The position numbers and the translations under genes are program-made. A DNA stretch of 62,645 nucleotides from a virus, in IMG/VR virus record IMGVR_UViG_3300028883_000508, positions 1 through 62,645 of that record; one strand, given 5' to 3'. The notes beneath the pieces are model-generated. The model was given only the letters and a program-made list of their open reading frames with translations. It ran no database searches and was not told the DNA's origin. Within the stretch, counting starts at the first letter, position 1; the number at the start of each line of letters is the position of its first letter. Shown in pieces: positions 48,022 through 57,318 of this stretch.

Positions 48022-48303
48022 ATGGAAAAATCTGAATGTAGTGGAGAGATAAATGAATTAACCTTAATAGATGAAAAAAATATTGCATGGCAAACAATAA
48101 GATGGAAGAATAGAAGGAGAATGGCATGGTGTTCTGTATGGGCATTGTTATCTATAATCCTTCTATTCTTTTTTGCTCCTATTTCTGATACAAGATTGTC
48201 TATTATTGTTGAACCTATATCATTGATGGCATTTGTTTTTGGTGGTGTTATTGCATCATATATGGGTTTTACTGCAATGGAAAAATGGAAAATGGGTAAA
48301 TAA
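48022..48303 (+). CDS. Small membrane protein with two helices
   Basis: 93 residues. A basic cytoplasmic stretch (WKNRRRM) is followed by two membrane helices (about 37-52 WALLSIILLFFFAP and 62-84 ISLMAFVFGGVIASYMGFTA) and a short tail. The topology is holin-like, but similar proteins of unknown role are common in phages. It follows the SSB gene. Confidence 0.5.
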   Translation: MEKSECSGEINELTLIDEKNIAWQTIRWKNRRRMAWCSVWALLSIILLFFFAPISDTRLSIIVEPISLMAFVFGGVIASYMGFTAMEKWKMGK

Positions 48304-48316
48304 AAAGGATATAAAT

Positions 48317-48607
48317 ATGCCATATACAAAACAAAAAGATAGAACAATGCATGAAGTTATTGATGAACTTGTTGAACATCATATAAAAGTAAAAGGTGAT
48401 TTGAATTATACAATTTGTGAACTTGTTGGTCAATTATGTCTTAGAGATGGTGGATTAAGTTATACATCTACAAGTAATTGGATTGATGGTGTTCATGGGG
48501 CTGAAAGAGAACTTACTAGAAGATTACTTGGTCCTTATGAAGATTTGAAAGCTAAACAAAATGGTGATGTTGAGAGTTTTATTGAATTATTGAGAACAAT
48601 GAAATAG
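48317..48607 (+). CDS. Small phage protein of the MPYxKQxDR...GDLNY family
   Basis: 96 residues from ATG 48317. The pattern MPYTKQKDRTM, KGDLNYTI, ERELTRRLLGPYEDLKAKQN and GDV belongs to a widespread uncharacterised phage/bacterial family (I believe DUF6899; check). Function unknown. Confidence 0.6.
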   Translation: MPYTKQKDRTMHEVIDELVEHHIKVKGDLNYTICELVGQLCLRDGGLSYTSTSNWIDGVHGAERELTRRLLGPYEDLKAKQNGDVESFIELLRTMK

Positions 48608-48616
48608 GAGTGTTTA

Positions 48617-51409
48617 ATGAAATTAAGTAATATGTTGAAGAAGGAATCTCAAGTTATTTCTAATGATGATAAAGTAGGAAATAGAAAGGATTGTACTGAT
48701 TTATTGATATCAGCAAGATTTGGTGAAGATCATTTACATCATATTTTACCTGCACAACCTGTAGTAGATCAAATTGTAGATGATTTATTGGCTTATACTT
48801 CAGAAAAATTCAATAAAAACATTGGAAAATCATCTGATAAAAAAGAAGAAACAAATAAAGCACCAGAAGAAGTTATATTTCATAATAGACAAGCTTTTGG
48901 TGATATTCTAACTATGACTTGTGCTATAAGGGATTTTAAAGCTAAATTTCCAAAAACAAGAGTTGGTGTTCATACAACAGCTATGCATATTTGGGATAAC
49001 AATCCTCATATAGATCATTCATTCAGAATGGGATCATTATCATCTAATAAAGCTACAGTAAAAATTGGTCCTGGTTTTTTGACTAATAAATCAGGTTTAT
49101 GGGATTACCATATGGCAAATGCTTTTCGTATGGATATTCAAAATAAAATGAATCTTAAATTTACTCAAGGACCAATTAAACCTGATATTTGGTTTACTCA
49201 AGAGGAATATGATAGAAAACCTTTGATTGATGGTCCTTATTGGATTTTTATTTATGGTGGTGAACCTGGATGGCCTAGTAAACAATATCATAGATGGCAA
49301 GAGGTAATTGATATTTTAAAAGATGATATTCAGTTTGTTCAATTGGGTGTAAAGGGGCATCCATATCCAAGACTTAAAAATGTCATAGATTTTGTTGGTC
49401 GAACTGAAGATAGAAATACAGGTATAAGGGATCTATTTAATATTTTTCTTCATTCTCAAGGTTCTATGGGGCTTGTATCTATGCATATGCATCTTTCAGC
49501 GGCATTTAATAATCCTTGTGTTGTTTTAGCTGGTGGAAGGGAACCTGCTTCTTTTACTCAATATTATGGGCATCAATATGTACAAACTAATGGTGTATTG
49601 CCTTGTGTTGAAACAAAGGCATGTTGGGCTTGTAAACTTGAAGGATGTAAAAATTTAGTTGATCCAACTAATCCACCAACTGAAGGTCATAATACTTTAA
49701 AAATTCCTAAATGTGTTGATATTATTGATCCTGAAGAAATAGCTGAAGGTGTTAGAAAATATTATAAGGGTGGTAGACTTGAGTATGGAAAGAAAATTCC
49801 TAATAAATTTTTTAAAAATATAGTAAGAGAAAAGAAAATATTTAGTGTTCCTAAGACTGATAAAGTAGATAATTCTATTTTAAAGAATTATGGGTTTGAA
49901 TGGGGTGGGGGTAGTGTTACTAATAGAGATTGGTTATTTATGTGTGATGTTTTTAAAACATATAATGTCAAATCTGTTCTTGAATTTGGAGCAGGTTTAT
50001 CTACATTACTTATAGGAAATAAAATAGATACTGTTGTAACATTTGAAACACAAAAAGAATGGATAAAAAAGATAAGTGAATTAGCAACAGGAAGCAATAA
50101 TCATATTTTTCATTGGGATGGAAGAAATATTGATATAAATACTGATGATTTTAAAGATATACAATTTGATTTAGCTTTTGTGGATGGTCCTGCTGGTGGA
50201 CAAAATAGAGAATTTTCTACTAAATATGCATCTGAATTGTCTAATCTTGTTATTGTTCATGATGCTGGTAGGGAATGGGAAAGAAAATGGCAAGAAAAAT
50301 ATCTATCGAAAGATTTTAATATGGTTTCAAAAGGTGGGCATCGTTGTCATTTTTGGGTAAAAAAAGAAATATGTAATAAACAAAAGAAAAAACATGATGC
50401 AGAAGTAAAAGCAAAAATTGAAAATGATGATAGAAAATCTTTTAGAATGATTACAACATGTAGAGGATTTGGTGGTTCTGAAAGATCATCTCTTTTTATT
50501 ATGAATGATATGCTTAGTAGGGGATATAGAGTTGAACTTATTTCTACTGGTAATATTTCAGGTGAATATAAAAAGAATATTCCAAGTGATGTTATTGTAA
50601 GACCGTGGAATGATATGAAAGAACCTGTTGATATTGTTACTTTTTATGCTTCTGATACAATTTGGAATTATAATAAACCTCAATATCTTGATATAATGGA
50701 TAAATTGAATTGTAAGAGAAAAGTATTTATTTTAAACTATCAATTGGGTGGGGCAGGTAAAGTAGAATGGACAAAAAATTGGGATTTATATATGTTCCTT
50801 AATTCTACTAAAGAAAGTGAATTAAGAAAAGTATATCCTGATTTTAAATCAAAAATTCTTCCACCACCTACTGATTTAGATTCATTTTTCAAAATAAATG
50901 TTGATTATAATACTCCAATTAAACTTATAAGACATAATTCTCAAAAAGATGCTAAACATCCTGAATATACTAATGAATTGATTATACAGATTTTGGATGA
51001 AATAAGTGATAATATTCAGTTTTATTATATGCCAGCAAGAAGCACAACATTTAATCATCCTAATGTTCATAAGTTTAGAGTAAATCAAATTCCTGTACCT
51101 GAATTTTTATCTAATGGTAATTTATTTTGGTATCATTTACCACCTGGATATCAAGACCAAGGACCAAGAGTTATTATAGAAGCTATGGCTTGTGGATTGC
51201 CTTGTATTGGTGATAATTCTTATGGTGCTAAAGACAGGATTACTCCTGAAACTGGATGGTTATGTGATGATGTGAGTGATTATATTGAAGTAATAAAGGA
51301 AATAAATAATAATCCATCTGTTTTGAAACAGAAAGGTGAAGCTGCAAGAGAAAGAGCTAAAGCTGAATTTGTTCCTACAAGATGGGCAGATTGCATCATA
51401 GGGGAATAA
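48617..51409 (+). CDS. Trifunctional fusion: GT9-like, methyltransferase, GT4
   Basis: 930 residues. Domain 1 (about 90-390) is a GT9/heptosyltransferase-like GT-B unit (NRQAFGDILTMTCAIRDFKA, then SQGSMGLVSMHMHLSAAF). Domain 2 (about 425-590) is a SAM-dependent methyltransferase-like fold (VLEFGAGLSTLLIGNKIDTV, then LAFVDGPAGGQNREFST). Domain 3 (about 610-930) is a GT4 enzyme (TTCRGFGGSERSSLFIMNDM, then GPRVIIEAMACGLPCIGDNS with the EX7E motif). Having all three in one chain suggests stepwise sugar addition and methylation on one glycan. It opens the glycan island. Substrates unknown. Confidence 0.82.
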   Translation: MKLSNMLKKESQVISNDDKVGNRKDCTDLLISARFGEDHLHHILPAQPVVDQIVDDLLAYTSEKFNKNIGKSSDKKEETNKAPEEVIFHNRQAFGDILTMTCAIRDFKAKFPKTRVGVHTTAMHIWDNNPHIDHSFRMGSLSSNKATVKIGPGFLTNKSGLWDYHMANAFRMDIQNKMNLKFTQGPIKPDIWFTQEEYDRKPLIDGPYWIFIYGGEPGWPSKQYHRWQEVIDILKDDIQFVQLGVKGHPYPRLKNVIDFVGRTEDRNTGIRDLFNIFLHSQGSMGLVSMHMHLSAAFNNPCVVLAGGREPASFTQYYGHQYVQTNGVLPCVETKACWACKLEGCKNLVDPTNPPTEGHNTLKIPKCVDIIDPEEIAEGVRKYYKGGRLEYGKKIPNKFFKNIVREKKIFSVPKTDKVDNSILKNYGFEWGGGSVTNRDWLFMCDVFKTYNVKSVLEFGAGLSTLLIGNKIDTVVTFETQKEWIKKISELATGSNNHIFHWDGRNIDINTDDFKDIQFDLAFVDGPAGGQNREFSTKYASELSNLVIVHDAGREWERKWQEKYLSKDFNMVSKGGHRCHFWVKKEICNKQKKKHDAEVKAKIENDDRKSFRMITTCRGFGGSERSSLFIMNDMLSRGYRVELISTGNISGEYKKNIPSDVIVRPWNDMKEPVDIVTFYASDTIWNYNKPQYLDIMDKLNCKRKVFILNYQLGGAGKVEWTKNWDLYMFLNSTKESELRKVYPDFKSKILPPPTDLDSFFKINVDYNTPIKLIRHNSQKDAKHPEYTNELIIQILDEISDNIQFYYMPARSTTFNHPNVHKFRVNQIPVPEFLSNGNLFWYHLPPGYQDQGPRVIIEAMACGLPCIGDNSYGAKDRITPETGWLCDDVSDYIEVIKEINNNPSVLKQKGEAARERAKAEFVPTRWADCIIGE

Positions 51410-51411
51410 TT

Positions 51412-52011
51412 ATGGAAAATATTAGAAGTTCATATAAAGACAATGATTATGGTAATGTTTTTAGAGCATTAATTTTAGCTCAAAAACCAAATTTAGTTGT
51501 GGAATGTGGAGTTCTTGATGGATATTCAACATTTAATATAGGTCAAGCAATAAAATTTAATAGAGAAAAAAGAAATATAATTTGTTCTTTTTTTGCATAT
51601 GATCTTTGGGAAGATTATGAATATAAACATGGTGATTATTCTGAAGTAGAAAATATGTTAAATGAACAAGGATTGGATGATTATGTTTTTTTAACTGAAG
51701 GGGATGCTTTTTTTGTTTATAATGTATTTGAAGATAAATCAATTGATTTTCTTCATATGGATATTTCTAATAATGGGGATACTATTATTAAAACATTAGA
51801 ATTATGGGGGGATAAAATATCAGATAATGGTATAATTGCTTTTGAAGGTGGGTCTGAAGATCGTGATAATGTTGAATGGATGATTAAATATGGATTTCCA
51901 TCAATAAGGGAAGTATTAATTAATAATCCTATAGTATATGAAAATTGGGATGTTCAGATACTTGATTCATTTCCTTCAATGTCTTTATTGTTTCCTAAAA
52001 AGAGAAAATAA
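51412..52011 (+). CDS. SAM-dependent methyltransferase-like protein
   Basis: 199 residues from ATG 51412. It has LVVECGVLDGYSTFNIGQAI (SAM loop), AYDLWED and IDFLHMDISNNGDTIIKTLE, as in sugar or small-molecule methyltransferases of the MTase-24 kind. It begins two bases after the fused glycosyltransferase. Confidence 0.65.
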   Translation: MENIRSSYKDNDYGNVFRALILAQKPNLVVECGVLDGYSTFNIGQAIKFNREKRNIICSFFAYDLWEDYEYKHGDYSEVENMLNEQGLDDYVFLTEGDAFFVYNVFEDKSIDFLHMDISNNGDTIIKTLELWGDKISDNGIIAFEGGSEDRDNVEWMIKYGFPSIREVLINNPIVYENWDVQILDSFPSMSLLFPKKRK

Positions 52012-52205
52012 TGAATTACGATGATATTTTAGGAATATATGAGATATGTGAAAGATGTGGTGAAGAAGTGGGAGAAAAATATAGACAAAATACATTTTAT
52101 CCAAATGAAAATGATAATTGGGTTGTGTTATGTAAATTATGTAGAAAAGAAAATGATGAATATTGGGCTGAAATGTGGAGAGAATATTATAGTGGATGTT
52201 TATGA
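52011..52205 (+). CDS. Small zinc ribbon protein
   Basis: 64 residues. CERCGEEVG and CKLCRKEND form a two-CxxC ribbon, then an acidic aromatic tail. The ATG overlaps the previous stop (TAATG). Unknown function. Confidence 0.55.
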   Translation: MNYDDILGIYEICERCGEEVGEKYRQNTFYPNENDNWVVLCKLCRKENDEYWAEMWREYYSGCL

Positions 52206-52218
52206 GAGGTAAAAAATA

Positions 52219-52863
52219 ATGAGTATAACAGCTATTAATGAATATCATAAGCTTTATGAGAGTAATAGAATATGGGAAAAGAATTCATTTTTTGGTATAC
52301 CTATGTGGAAATTACCAATGGATGCTTTTGTTATTCAAGAGTTGATAATTAAAACAAGACCAGAATATATTATTGAAACTGGAACAGGGCATGGTGGGTC
52401 TGCTTTATTTTATGCTTCTATTTGTGAATTATTAGGAGAAGGTAAAGTAATTACAATTGATATAAAAAATTATCATAAGTCAATTGAACAAATACAAAAA
52501 TATAAATGGTCTGATAGAATTAAATTTATAAATGGTGGTAGTACTAATCAGTTAATTGTTGAAGAAGTATATAAAAATGTAGAGAATTCTAAAAAATGCA
52601 TGGTTATTTTGGATTCTTGGCATACTAAACAACATGTATATGATGAAATGAATTTATATTCCCATTTTGTTCCTGTTGGTGGATATATGATTGTAGAAGA
52701 CTCTCATGCTGCTGGTAATCCTGTTCCTTGGGAATGGGATGATGAAGGACCAATGGGAGCAATAAATTTATGGCTTGAAGAAAATAATGAATGGGTTGTG
52801 GATTATGAATGTGAGAAACATCTTTTAACCTTCAACCCTTCTGGTTACTTGCGTAGGATATAA
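52219..52863 (+). CDS. CmcI-like (cephalosporin hydroxylase family) methyltransferase
   Basis: 214 residues. FFGIPMWKLPMDAFVIQELI, then YIIETGTGHGGSALFYASIC (SAM loop), ITIDIKNYHKS, MVILDSWHTKQHVYDEMNLY and MIVEDSHAAGNPVPWEW are CmcI-family features. Despite the name, members are SAM-dependent methyltransferases often found with glycan genes. Probably O-methylates a sugar here. Confidence 0.8.
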   Translation: MSITAINEYHKLYESNRIWEKNSFFGIPMWKLPMDAFVIQELIIKTRPEYIIETGTGHGGSALFYASICELLGEGKVITIDIKNYHKSIEQIQKYKWSDRIKFINGGSTNQLIVEEVYKNVENSKKCMVILDSWHTKQHVYDEMNLYSHFVPVGGYMIVEDSHAAGNPVPWEWDDEGPMGAINLWLEENNEWVVDYECEKHLLTFNPSGYLRRI

Positions 52864-52882
52864 TATAAAAAAGGAGAGTAAT

Positions 52883-53368
52883 ATGTTTAATGGTAATAGA
52901 AAACTTTGTTATTTAGTAGGTCAAATTTCTCCAAAATATAAAATTACATATGATTGGAGAAAATATGTAATAGATGAAATGAAAGAATATAATGATCAAA
53001 TTGGTTTTATTGATCCATGTGCAAATGCTTTTAACAAAAAATTGGTTCAAAATAAAGAATATGCTGTTACTTTAAAAACAAGAAGTACTGGAATTGATAT
53101 TTTACCACATAAGGATTATACTTTTGTTTTAGAATCAGATATAGCATTAGTTAATATGACTCAATATGATCCAAATAAACCTTTGCTTGGATCATTTTTT
53201 GAGCTTGCTTGGTATTTTGCTAATCCTGAAAAGACAGTAATTGGATTTGCTGATGATTTGGATAGTTATTTATGTCAACATCCTTTTGTTCAGGAAGCAG
53301 TAAATGTTTGGTGTGGTAGTGTTGAGGAAGCAGTATTTATGATGCAGAAATATTTTATAAATGCATAG
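52883..53368 (+). CDS. Nucleoside 2-deoxyribosyltransferase-like protein
   Basis: 161 residues. LCYLVGQISPKYKITYDWRK, then GFIDPCANAF, SDIALVNM and LLGSFFELAWYFANPEKTVI follow the 2-deoxyribosyltransferase pattern. The catalytic Glu falls in GSFFELAW. The enzyme swaps bases on deoxynucleosides. In phages it may aid salvage or modify nucleotides, or it may act as a nucleotide N-hydrolase. Confidence 0.72.
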   Translation: MFNGNRKLCYLVGQISPKYKITYDWRKYVIDEMKEYNDQIGFIDPCANAFNKKLVQNKEYAVTLKTRSTGIDILPHKDYTFVLESDIALVNMTQYDPNKPLLGSFFELAWYFANPEKTVIGFADDLDSYLCQHPFVQEAVNVWCGSVEEAVFMMQKYFINA

Positions 53369-53377
53369 GGGAAAACA

Positions 53378-54481
53378 ATGAAACAAATTCCAATGTTTAA
53401 AGTGGCAATGGAACCAGAAGTAAATCATGATTTATTGAGTGTTATTCATTCAGGATGGATTGGGCAATGTTCTAAAGTTAATGAATTTGAAGAAGAACTT
53501 TCTAAAGTATTTGATAATGATAAGATTCTTACTTTATCTGCTGGTACACATGGATTATCTCTTGCTCTTAGACTTATTGGTGTTGGTCCTGGGGATGAAG
53601 TTATATCTTCTCCATTAACATGTACGGCAACTAATATGCCTATTCTACAACAAGGTGCAGATATAGTTTGGGCAGATGTGAAAGAAGATTTAAATATTAA
53701 TCCTAAATCAATTGAAGAAAATATTACAGAAAAAACAAAAGCTATTATAGTAGTTCATTGGGGGGGATATCCTTGTGATATGAAAGAAATATCTGAAATA
53801 TCAAAAAAATATAATATTCCTGTAATAGAAGATGCTGCTCATGCATATGGAAGTACTTATGAATTACATTTAATAGGAGATTGTTATTATTCTGATTATA
53901 CAATATTTAGTTTTCAAGCTATCAAACATCTTACTTGTGTTGATGGTGGTGCTTTATGTTGTAGAAATTTGGATGATTATAAACGTGGGAAACTTTTAAG
54001 ATGGTATGGAATTGATAGAGAATCACCTAGAACTGATTTTCGGTGTGAGTCTGATATTTTAGAATGGGGGTATAAGTTTCATATGAATGATGTATGTGCT
54101 ACTATTGGTTTAAATAATATGGAACTTGCAAAAGAAAATATATATGTAGCTTCTAATAATGCTAGATGGTATGAAACAGAATTAATTCCATTTAGCGGAA
54201 TTGAGATACCACAAATTTCAGATGATAGAGAATCTTCATATTGGCTTTTTACTATGTTAGTAGAAAATAGATCTGATTTTACTCATATGATGGGCAGTAA
54301 AGGAATTTCTGTATCAAGAGTGCATGAAAGAAATGATAAACATACTTGTTTTTATAAATATAAAAAAGAACTTCCTGGTCTTGAATCTATAATTGATAGA
54401 ATGATATGTATACCTGTTGGATGGTGGGTGACAAAAGAAGATCGTGAATATATTTTGGATTCTATTAAAGGGGGATGGTAA
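53378..54481 (+). CDS. DegT/DnrJ/EryC1/StrS-family PLP aminotransferase
   Basis: 367 residues, full length. SGWIGQCSKVNEFEEELSKV, TLSAGTHGLSLALRL, PLTCTATNMPILQQGA, VIEDAAHAYG (Asp152 to the PLP ring N) and SFQAIKHLTCVDGGAL with Lys183 as the Schiff-base residue. Such enzymes aminate keto-sugars of nucleotide donors. It suggests amino-sugar synthesis for the glycans made by neighbouring transferases. Confidence 0.9.
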   Translation: MKQIPMFKVAMEPEVNHDLLSVIHSGWIGQCSKVNEFEEELSKVFDNDKILTLSAGTHGLSLALRLIGVGPGDEVISSPLTCTATNMPILQQGADIVWADVKEDLNINPKSIEENITEKTKAIIVVHWGGYPCDMKEISEISKKYNIPVIEDAAHAYGSTYELHLIGDCYYSDYTIFSFQAIKHLTCVDGGALCCRNLDDYKRGKLLRWYGIDRESPRTDFRCESDILEWGYKFHMNDVCATIGLNNMELAKENIYVASNNARWYETELIPFSGIEIPQISDDRESSYWLFTMLVENRSDFTHMMGSKGISVSRVHERNDKHTCFYKYKKELPGLESIIDRMICIPVGWWVTKEDREYILDSIKGGW

Positions 54482-54482
54482 A

Positions 54483-54959
54483 ATGTATGGAGATTTATTA
54501 GATTCTTTAGAAAAAGATATAGATGGTTTAGATATAAATAAGTATAATATATTCTATAGAATTATGGATGATATTATAAATTTAAATAATATAAATAGAT
54601 GTAATAATTCTTCTTTATGTATTTTACCATTAGAAGAATATTTAAAAGAATATTGTACTATAAAATTCAATATTGGAAGACAAATAGGTAAGACAGAATA
54701 TATAAAAAGAAAAGCAAAAGAAAATGATGTTATCATAATTTTAAATAATGCTATGAGAAATTATTTTAGAAATGTTAATTCTGATTTGTTTACAATAAAT
54801 CAATTTTTGAATGAAAAATTTGATAAAAGATATGATTCAATATGGTTTGATAATTTTTCTTTTTGTAGTAGATATATTAGTAAAAGAGAATATATAGAAG
54901 AAGTGTTATATATTAAATTTGCAAAAGATAGAAAACAAACTTTTATTTTATTAGGGTAA
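54483..54959 (+). CDS. Short P-loop ATPase-like protein
   Basis: 158 residues from ATG 54483, one base after the aminotransferase stop. FNIGRQIGKTEYIKRKA is a Walker A (GRQIGKT) of the type seen in terminases and helicases, NDVIIILNNAMRNYF follows, and YDSIWFDNFSF resembles a Walker B. It is too short for a motor; perhaps a regulatory or nucleotide-binding protein. Confidence 0.5.
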   Translation: MYGDLLDSLEKDIDGLDINKYNIFYRIMDDIINLNNINRCNNSSLCILPLEEYLKEYCTIKFNIGRQIGKTEYIKRKAKENDVIIILNNAMRNYFRNVNSDLFTINQFLNEKFDKRYDSIWFDNFSFCSRYISKREYIEEVLYIKFAKDRKQTFILLG

Positions 54960-54978
54960 TGTTAAGGGATATTTTATT

Positions 54979-55635
54979 TTGGTAATTATAACAGGATTGG
55001 GTAGATGTGGTACTTCAATTTTAATGAAGTATTTAAAGGAAGTTGGTTTTAATATAGGTAAAAATGTAAATTGGCATGATGAAGTAAGGGCAGGATATGA
55101 ACTTTCTACATTTTATACGATTGTTGATGATCTTTATCATAGATACTGTAAGTTTGGTGAACCAATAAATTTAGAAGATGAATGTTTGGGTACTTATTGG
55201 AAGGGAAAGTCTTATAAAGAGGCTTTTAGCTTGATTGATAATGATGATAGACAAGGAAAGGTTGATGTTGTTAAAGATCCAAGAATAACTTGGCATCCTG
55301 ATATTATTGAAGCAATATGGGGTATAAGAAAAGATATTAAATTAATTATATGTCATAGAGATATAGAATCAATTTATAAATCAAGAAAATCTTTACCTAT
55401 ACAATATGATGATCCTAAACCAAGAAAATCTTTGATGGAATATCAAGTAGATTTTGCAGAGTTTTATACAAGAGTTTTAAAATTGGGAATACCATATGAA
55501 TTAATGTTTTTTCCAGATTTTTTAAAAGATTTTGAATATTTATTTTTTTCTTTGGCAAAAGTAGAATTAATCCATGTATATAATAAAGGGTATGAGGTAT
55601 GGGAAAAATTAATTGATGAGGATTTATTAAAATAA
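54979..55635 (+). CDS. Sulfotransferase-like protein
   Basis: 218 residues, TTG start. The 5'-phosphosulfate loop is IITGLGRCGTSILMKYL, followed by VDVVKDPRITWHPDI. The 3'-phosphate region is ICHRDIESIYKSRKS, with the Arg and Ser contacts for PAP. Sulfotransferases move sulfate from PAPS to sugars or proteins. PAPS could come from the phage APS-kinase-like enzyme. A target among the phage glycans is an inference. Confidence 0.75.
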   Translation: MVIITGLGRCGTSILMKYLKEVGFNIGKNVNWHDEVRAGYELSTFYTIVDDLYHRYCKFGEPINLEDECLGTYWKGKSYKEAFSLIDNDDRQGKVDVVKDPRITWHPDIIEAIWGIRKDIKLIICHRDIESIYKSRKSLPIQYDDPKPRKSLMEYQVDFAEFYTRVLKLGIPYELMFFPDFLKDFEYLFFSLAKVELIHVYNKGYEVWEKLIDEDLLK

Positions 55636-56264
55636 TGGAACATGAAGGATTAAAGAATTTATATAAACAAGTAGTAAGTGGAAGTTTTAATTGGGATAGA
55701 TGGGGTCTTTTAAGTGTTTTATCAGATTATGTTTTATATTATACTCAAGGAGATATATTAGAAATTGGTTGTGGAGAATCTTCTATTCATTTATCTAAAT
55801 TAGCAGAGAAGTATAATAGAAAATGTTATCATGTAGAATTTTCTAAGAGTGGTGTAGAGAATATGAAAAATACTAAAGGGTATTTTGGTAAAAATTCTCA
55901 AGTGTTTAATATGAAATCTAATGATTTTTTTGATTCTATAAAAATAGCTGGTATTGGAGAACCAAAATTAGCCTTGGCTTTTATTGATGGGGATCATCTT
56001 TATAATCAAGTAAGAAAAGATTTTGTGAATGTTCTTCATTGTATTTGTGAAAATGGATATATATTTTTACATGATACACTTCCACCAACAAAAGATTGGA
56101 TATCAGAAAATAAATGTGGAACAGTATATAAATTAAGACAAGAATTAGAGGAAAGAAAAGATTTAGAAATATTTACTTTTAATAAATCTGCATTTGATGT
56201 TGGTCTTACAATGATTAAAAATAAGAAGCATAGAAAATGGGAAAATAATGGTATCAAAAAGTGA
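55635..56264 (+). CDS. SAM-dependent methyltransferase-like protein
   Basis: 209 residues. ILEIGCGESSIHLSKLAEKY is the SAM loop, and ALAFIDGDHLYNQVRKDFVN with YIFLHDTLPPTKDW is the MTase-24-type end. It overlaps both neighbours (TAATG upstream, 17 bases downstream). Confidence 0.7.
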   Translation: MEHEGLKNLYKQVVSGSFNWDRWGLLSVLSDYVLYYTQGDILEIGCGESSIHLSKLAEKYNRKCYHVEFSKSGVENMKNTKGYFGKNSQVFNMKSNDFFDSIKIAGIGEPKLALAFIDGDHLYNQVRKDFVNVLHCICENGYIFLHDTLPPTKDWISENKCGTVYKLRQELEERKDLEIFTFNKSAFDVGLTMIKNKKHRKWENNGIKK

Positions 56265-57318
56265 TAAATATATTAAAAATAATCCATTATCAAAAACAGA
56301 TACAGCTATTATAGTTACATCTTATGTTGGTCATTTAATCTTTTTAAAAAATACATTACAAAAATATAAAGAAACAGGTAAATATGTCATATGTTCTTAT
56401 GATAGACATAATGATATTGTTCCAAATGATATAATGAATATACCTGATGCATGGGTATTTAAACATGAAACATTTGGTGCTGAAAAAAGAAATGGGTGGT
56501 TATGGGATATAGTATATGCTGCTGGAATAATAAACATATTTCCTAATATAAAATATATTTTTACAGTAAATGGTGATTGTATTTGGGAAACTCCACAAAA
56601 TATTGATGATATAATAAAGTTATTAGGTGATAATGATATAATGAGTGCTTCTTCTGGTGGTGGAATGATTCATACTTGTAATGTTATTTGGAAAAGAGGA
56701 TGTTTTTTACTTTTTATTGATAATTTAAGAAAAAAACTTAATAATAATATACCTGAATCATATTCTCCTGAAGTTCTTTTAAGAGATTATGCAAAAGAAA
56801 TGGGAATTAAAAATAAAGTAGTTTCTAAACAACCTTTATATCCTAAAAATCATTTTTATGAGGGTAAAGTAGATCATTATAGTGCATATAATCAAGATTC
56901 TACATGGAAAGAGATTTTAGGATATAGAAATCTTGGTGCTGAACATAAAGCTTCTTGTCTTGAACATTTAGAACCTGTTGAAAAAAAATATATTGATTTG
57001 AGAAATAATGGTCAATTTTTTAGTAAACATGAAGGAAGTAGTTTATATCAATATTATAATACAGGGGATAGAAGATGGTTATATATGTATTATGATCAAG
57101 GAGAAGATTCTTTTTTTAATAGAAGATATTTTCCATTGGAATATTATGGAAATAAAGTACTACATGATGATTCTATGAGAGAAATATTTGGACCATATAG
57201 TGAACGTGGAAAATGGTTTGATAGATGGAAATATAATAGCTATATAATAAAAGATAAAGAATATGAGAATAGATGGAAGAAATTTATAAAAGAAAAGGGG
57301 TATGATATTTATGAATAA
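56248..57318 (+). CDS. GT-A-like glycosyltransferase, paralogue of 58286
   Basis: 356 residues. TAIIVTSYVGHLIFLKNTLQ starts a GT-A-like domain, with FTVNGDCIWETP as a DxD-type metal site. STWKEILGYRNLGAEHKASC and a C-terminal aromatic repeat region (YQYYNTGDRRWLYMYYDQGE) follow. NGDCxxExP and WxxILGxR are shared with the protein at 58286. Likely a sugar transferase acting with the island's other enzymes; donor unknown. Confidence 0.55.
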   Translation: MVSKSDKYIKNNPLSKTDTAIIVTSYVGHLIFLKNTLQKYKETGKYVICSYDRHNDIVPNDIMNIPDAWVFKHETFGAEKRNGWLWDIVYAAGIINIFPNIKYIFTVNGDCIWETPQNIDDIIKLLGDNDIMSASSGGGMIHTCNVIWKRGCFLLFIDNLRKKLNNNIPESYSPEVLLRDYAKEMGIKNKVVSKQPLYPKNHFYEGKVDHYSAYNQDSTWKEILGYRNLGAEHKASCLEHLEPVEKKYIDLRNNGQFFSKHEGSSLYQYYNTGDRRWLYMYYDQGEDSFFNRRYFPLEYYGNKVLHDDSMREIFGPYSERGKWFDRWKYNSYIIKDKEYENRWKKFIKEKGYDIYE

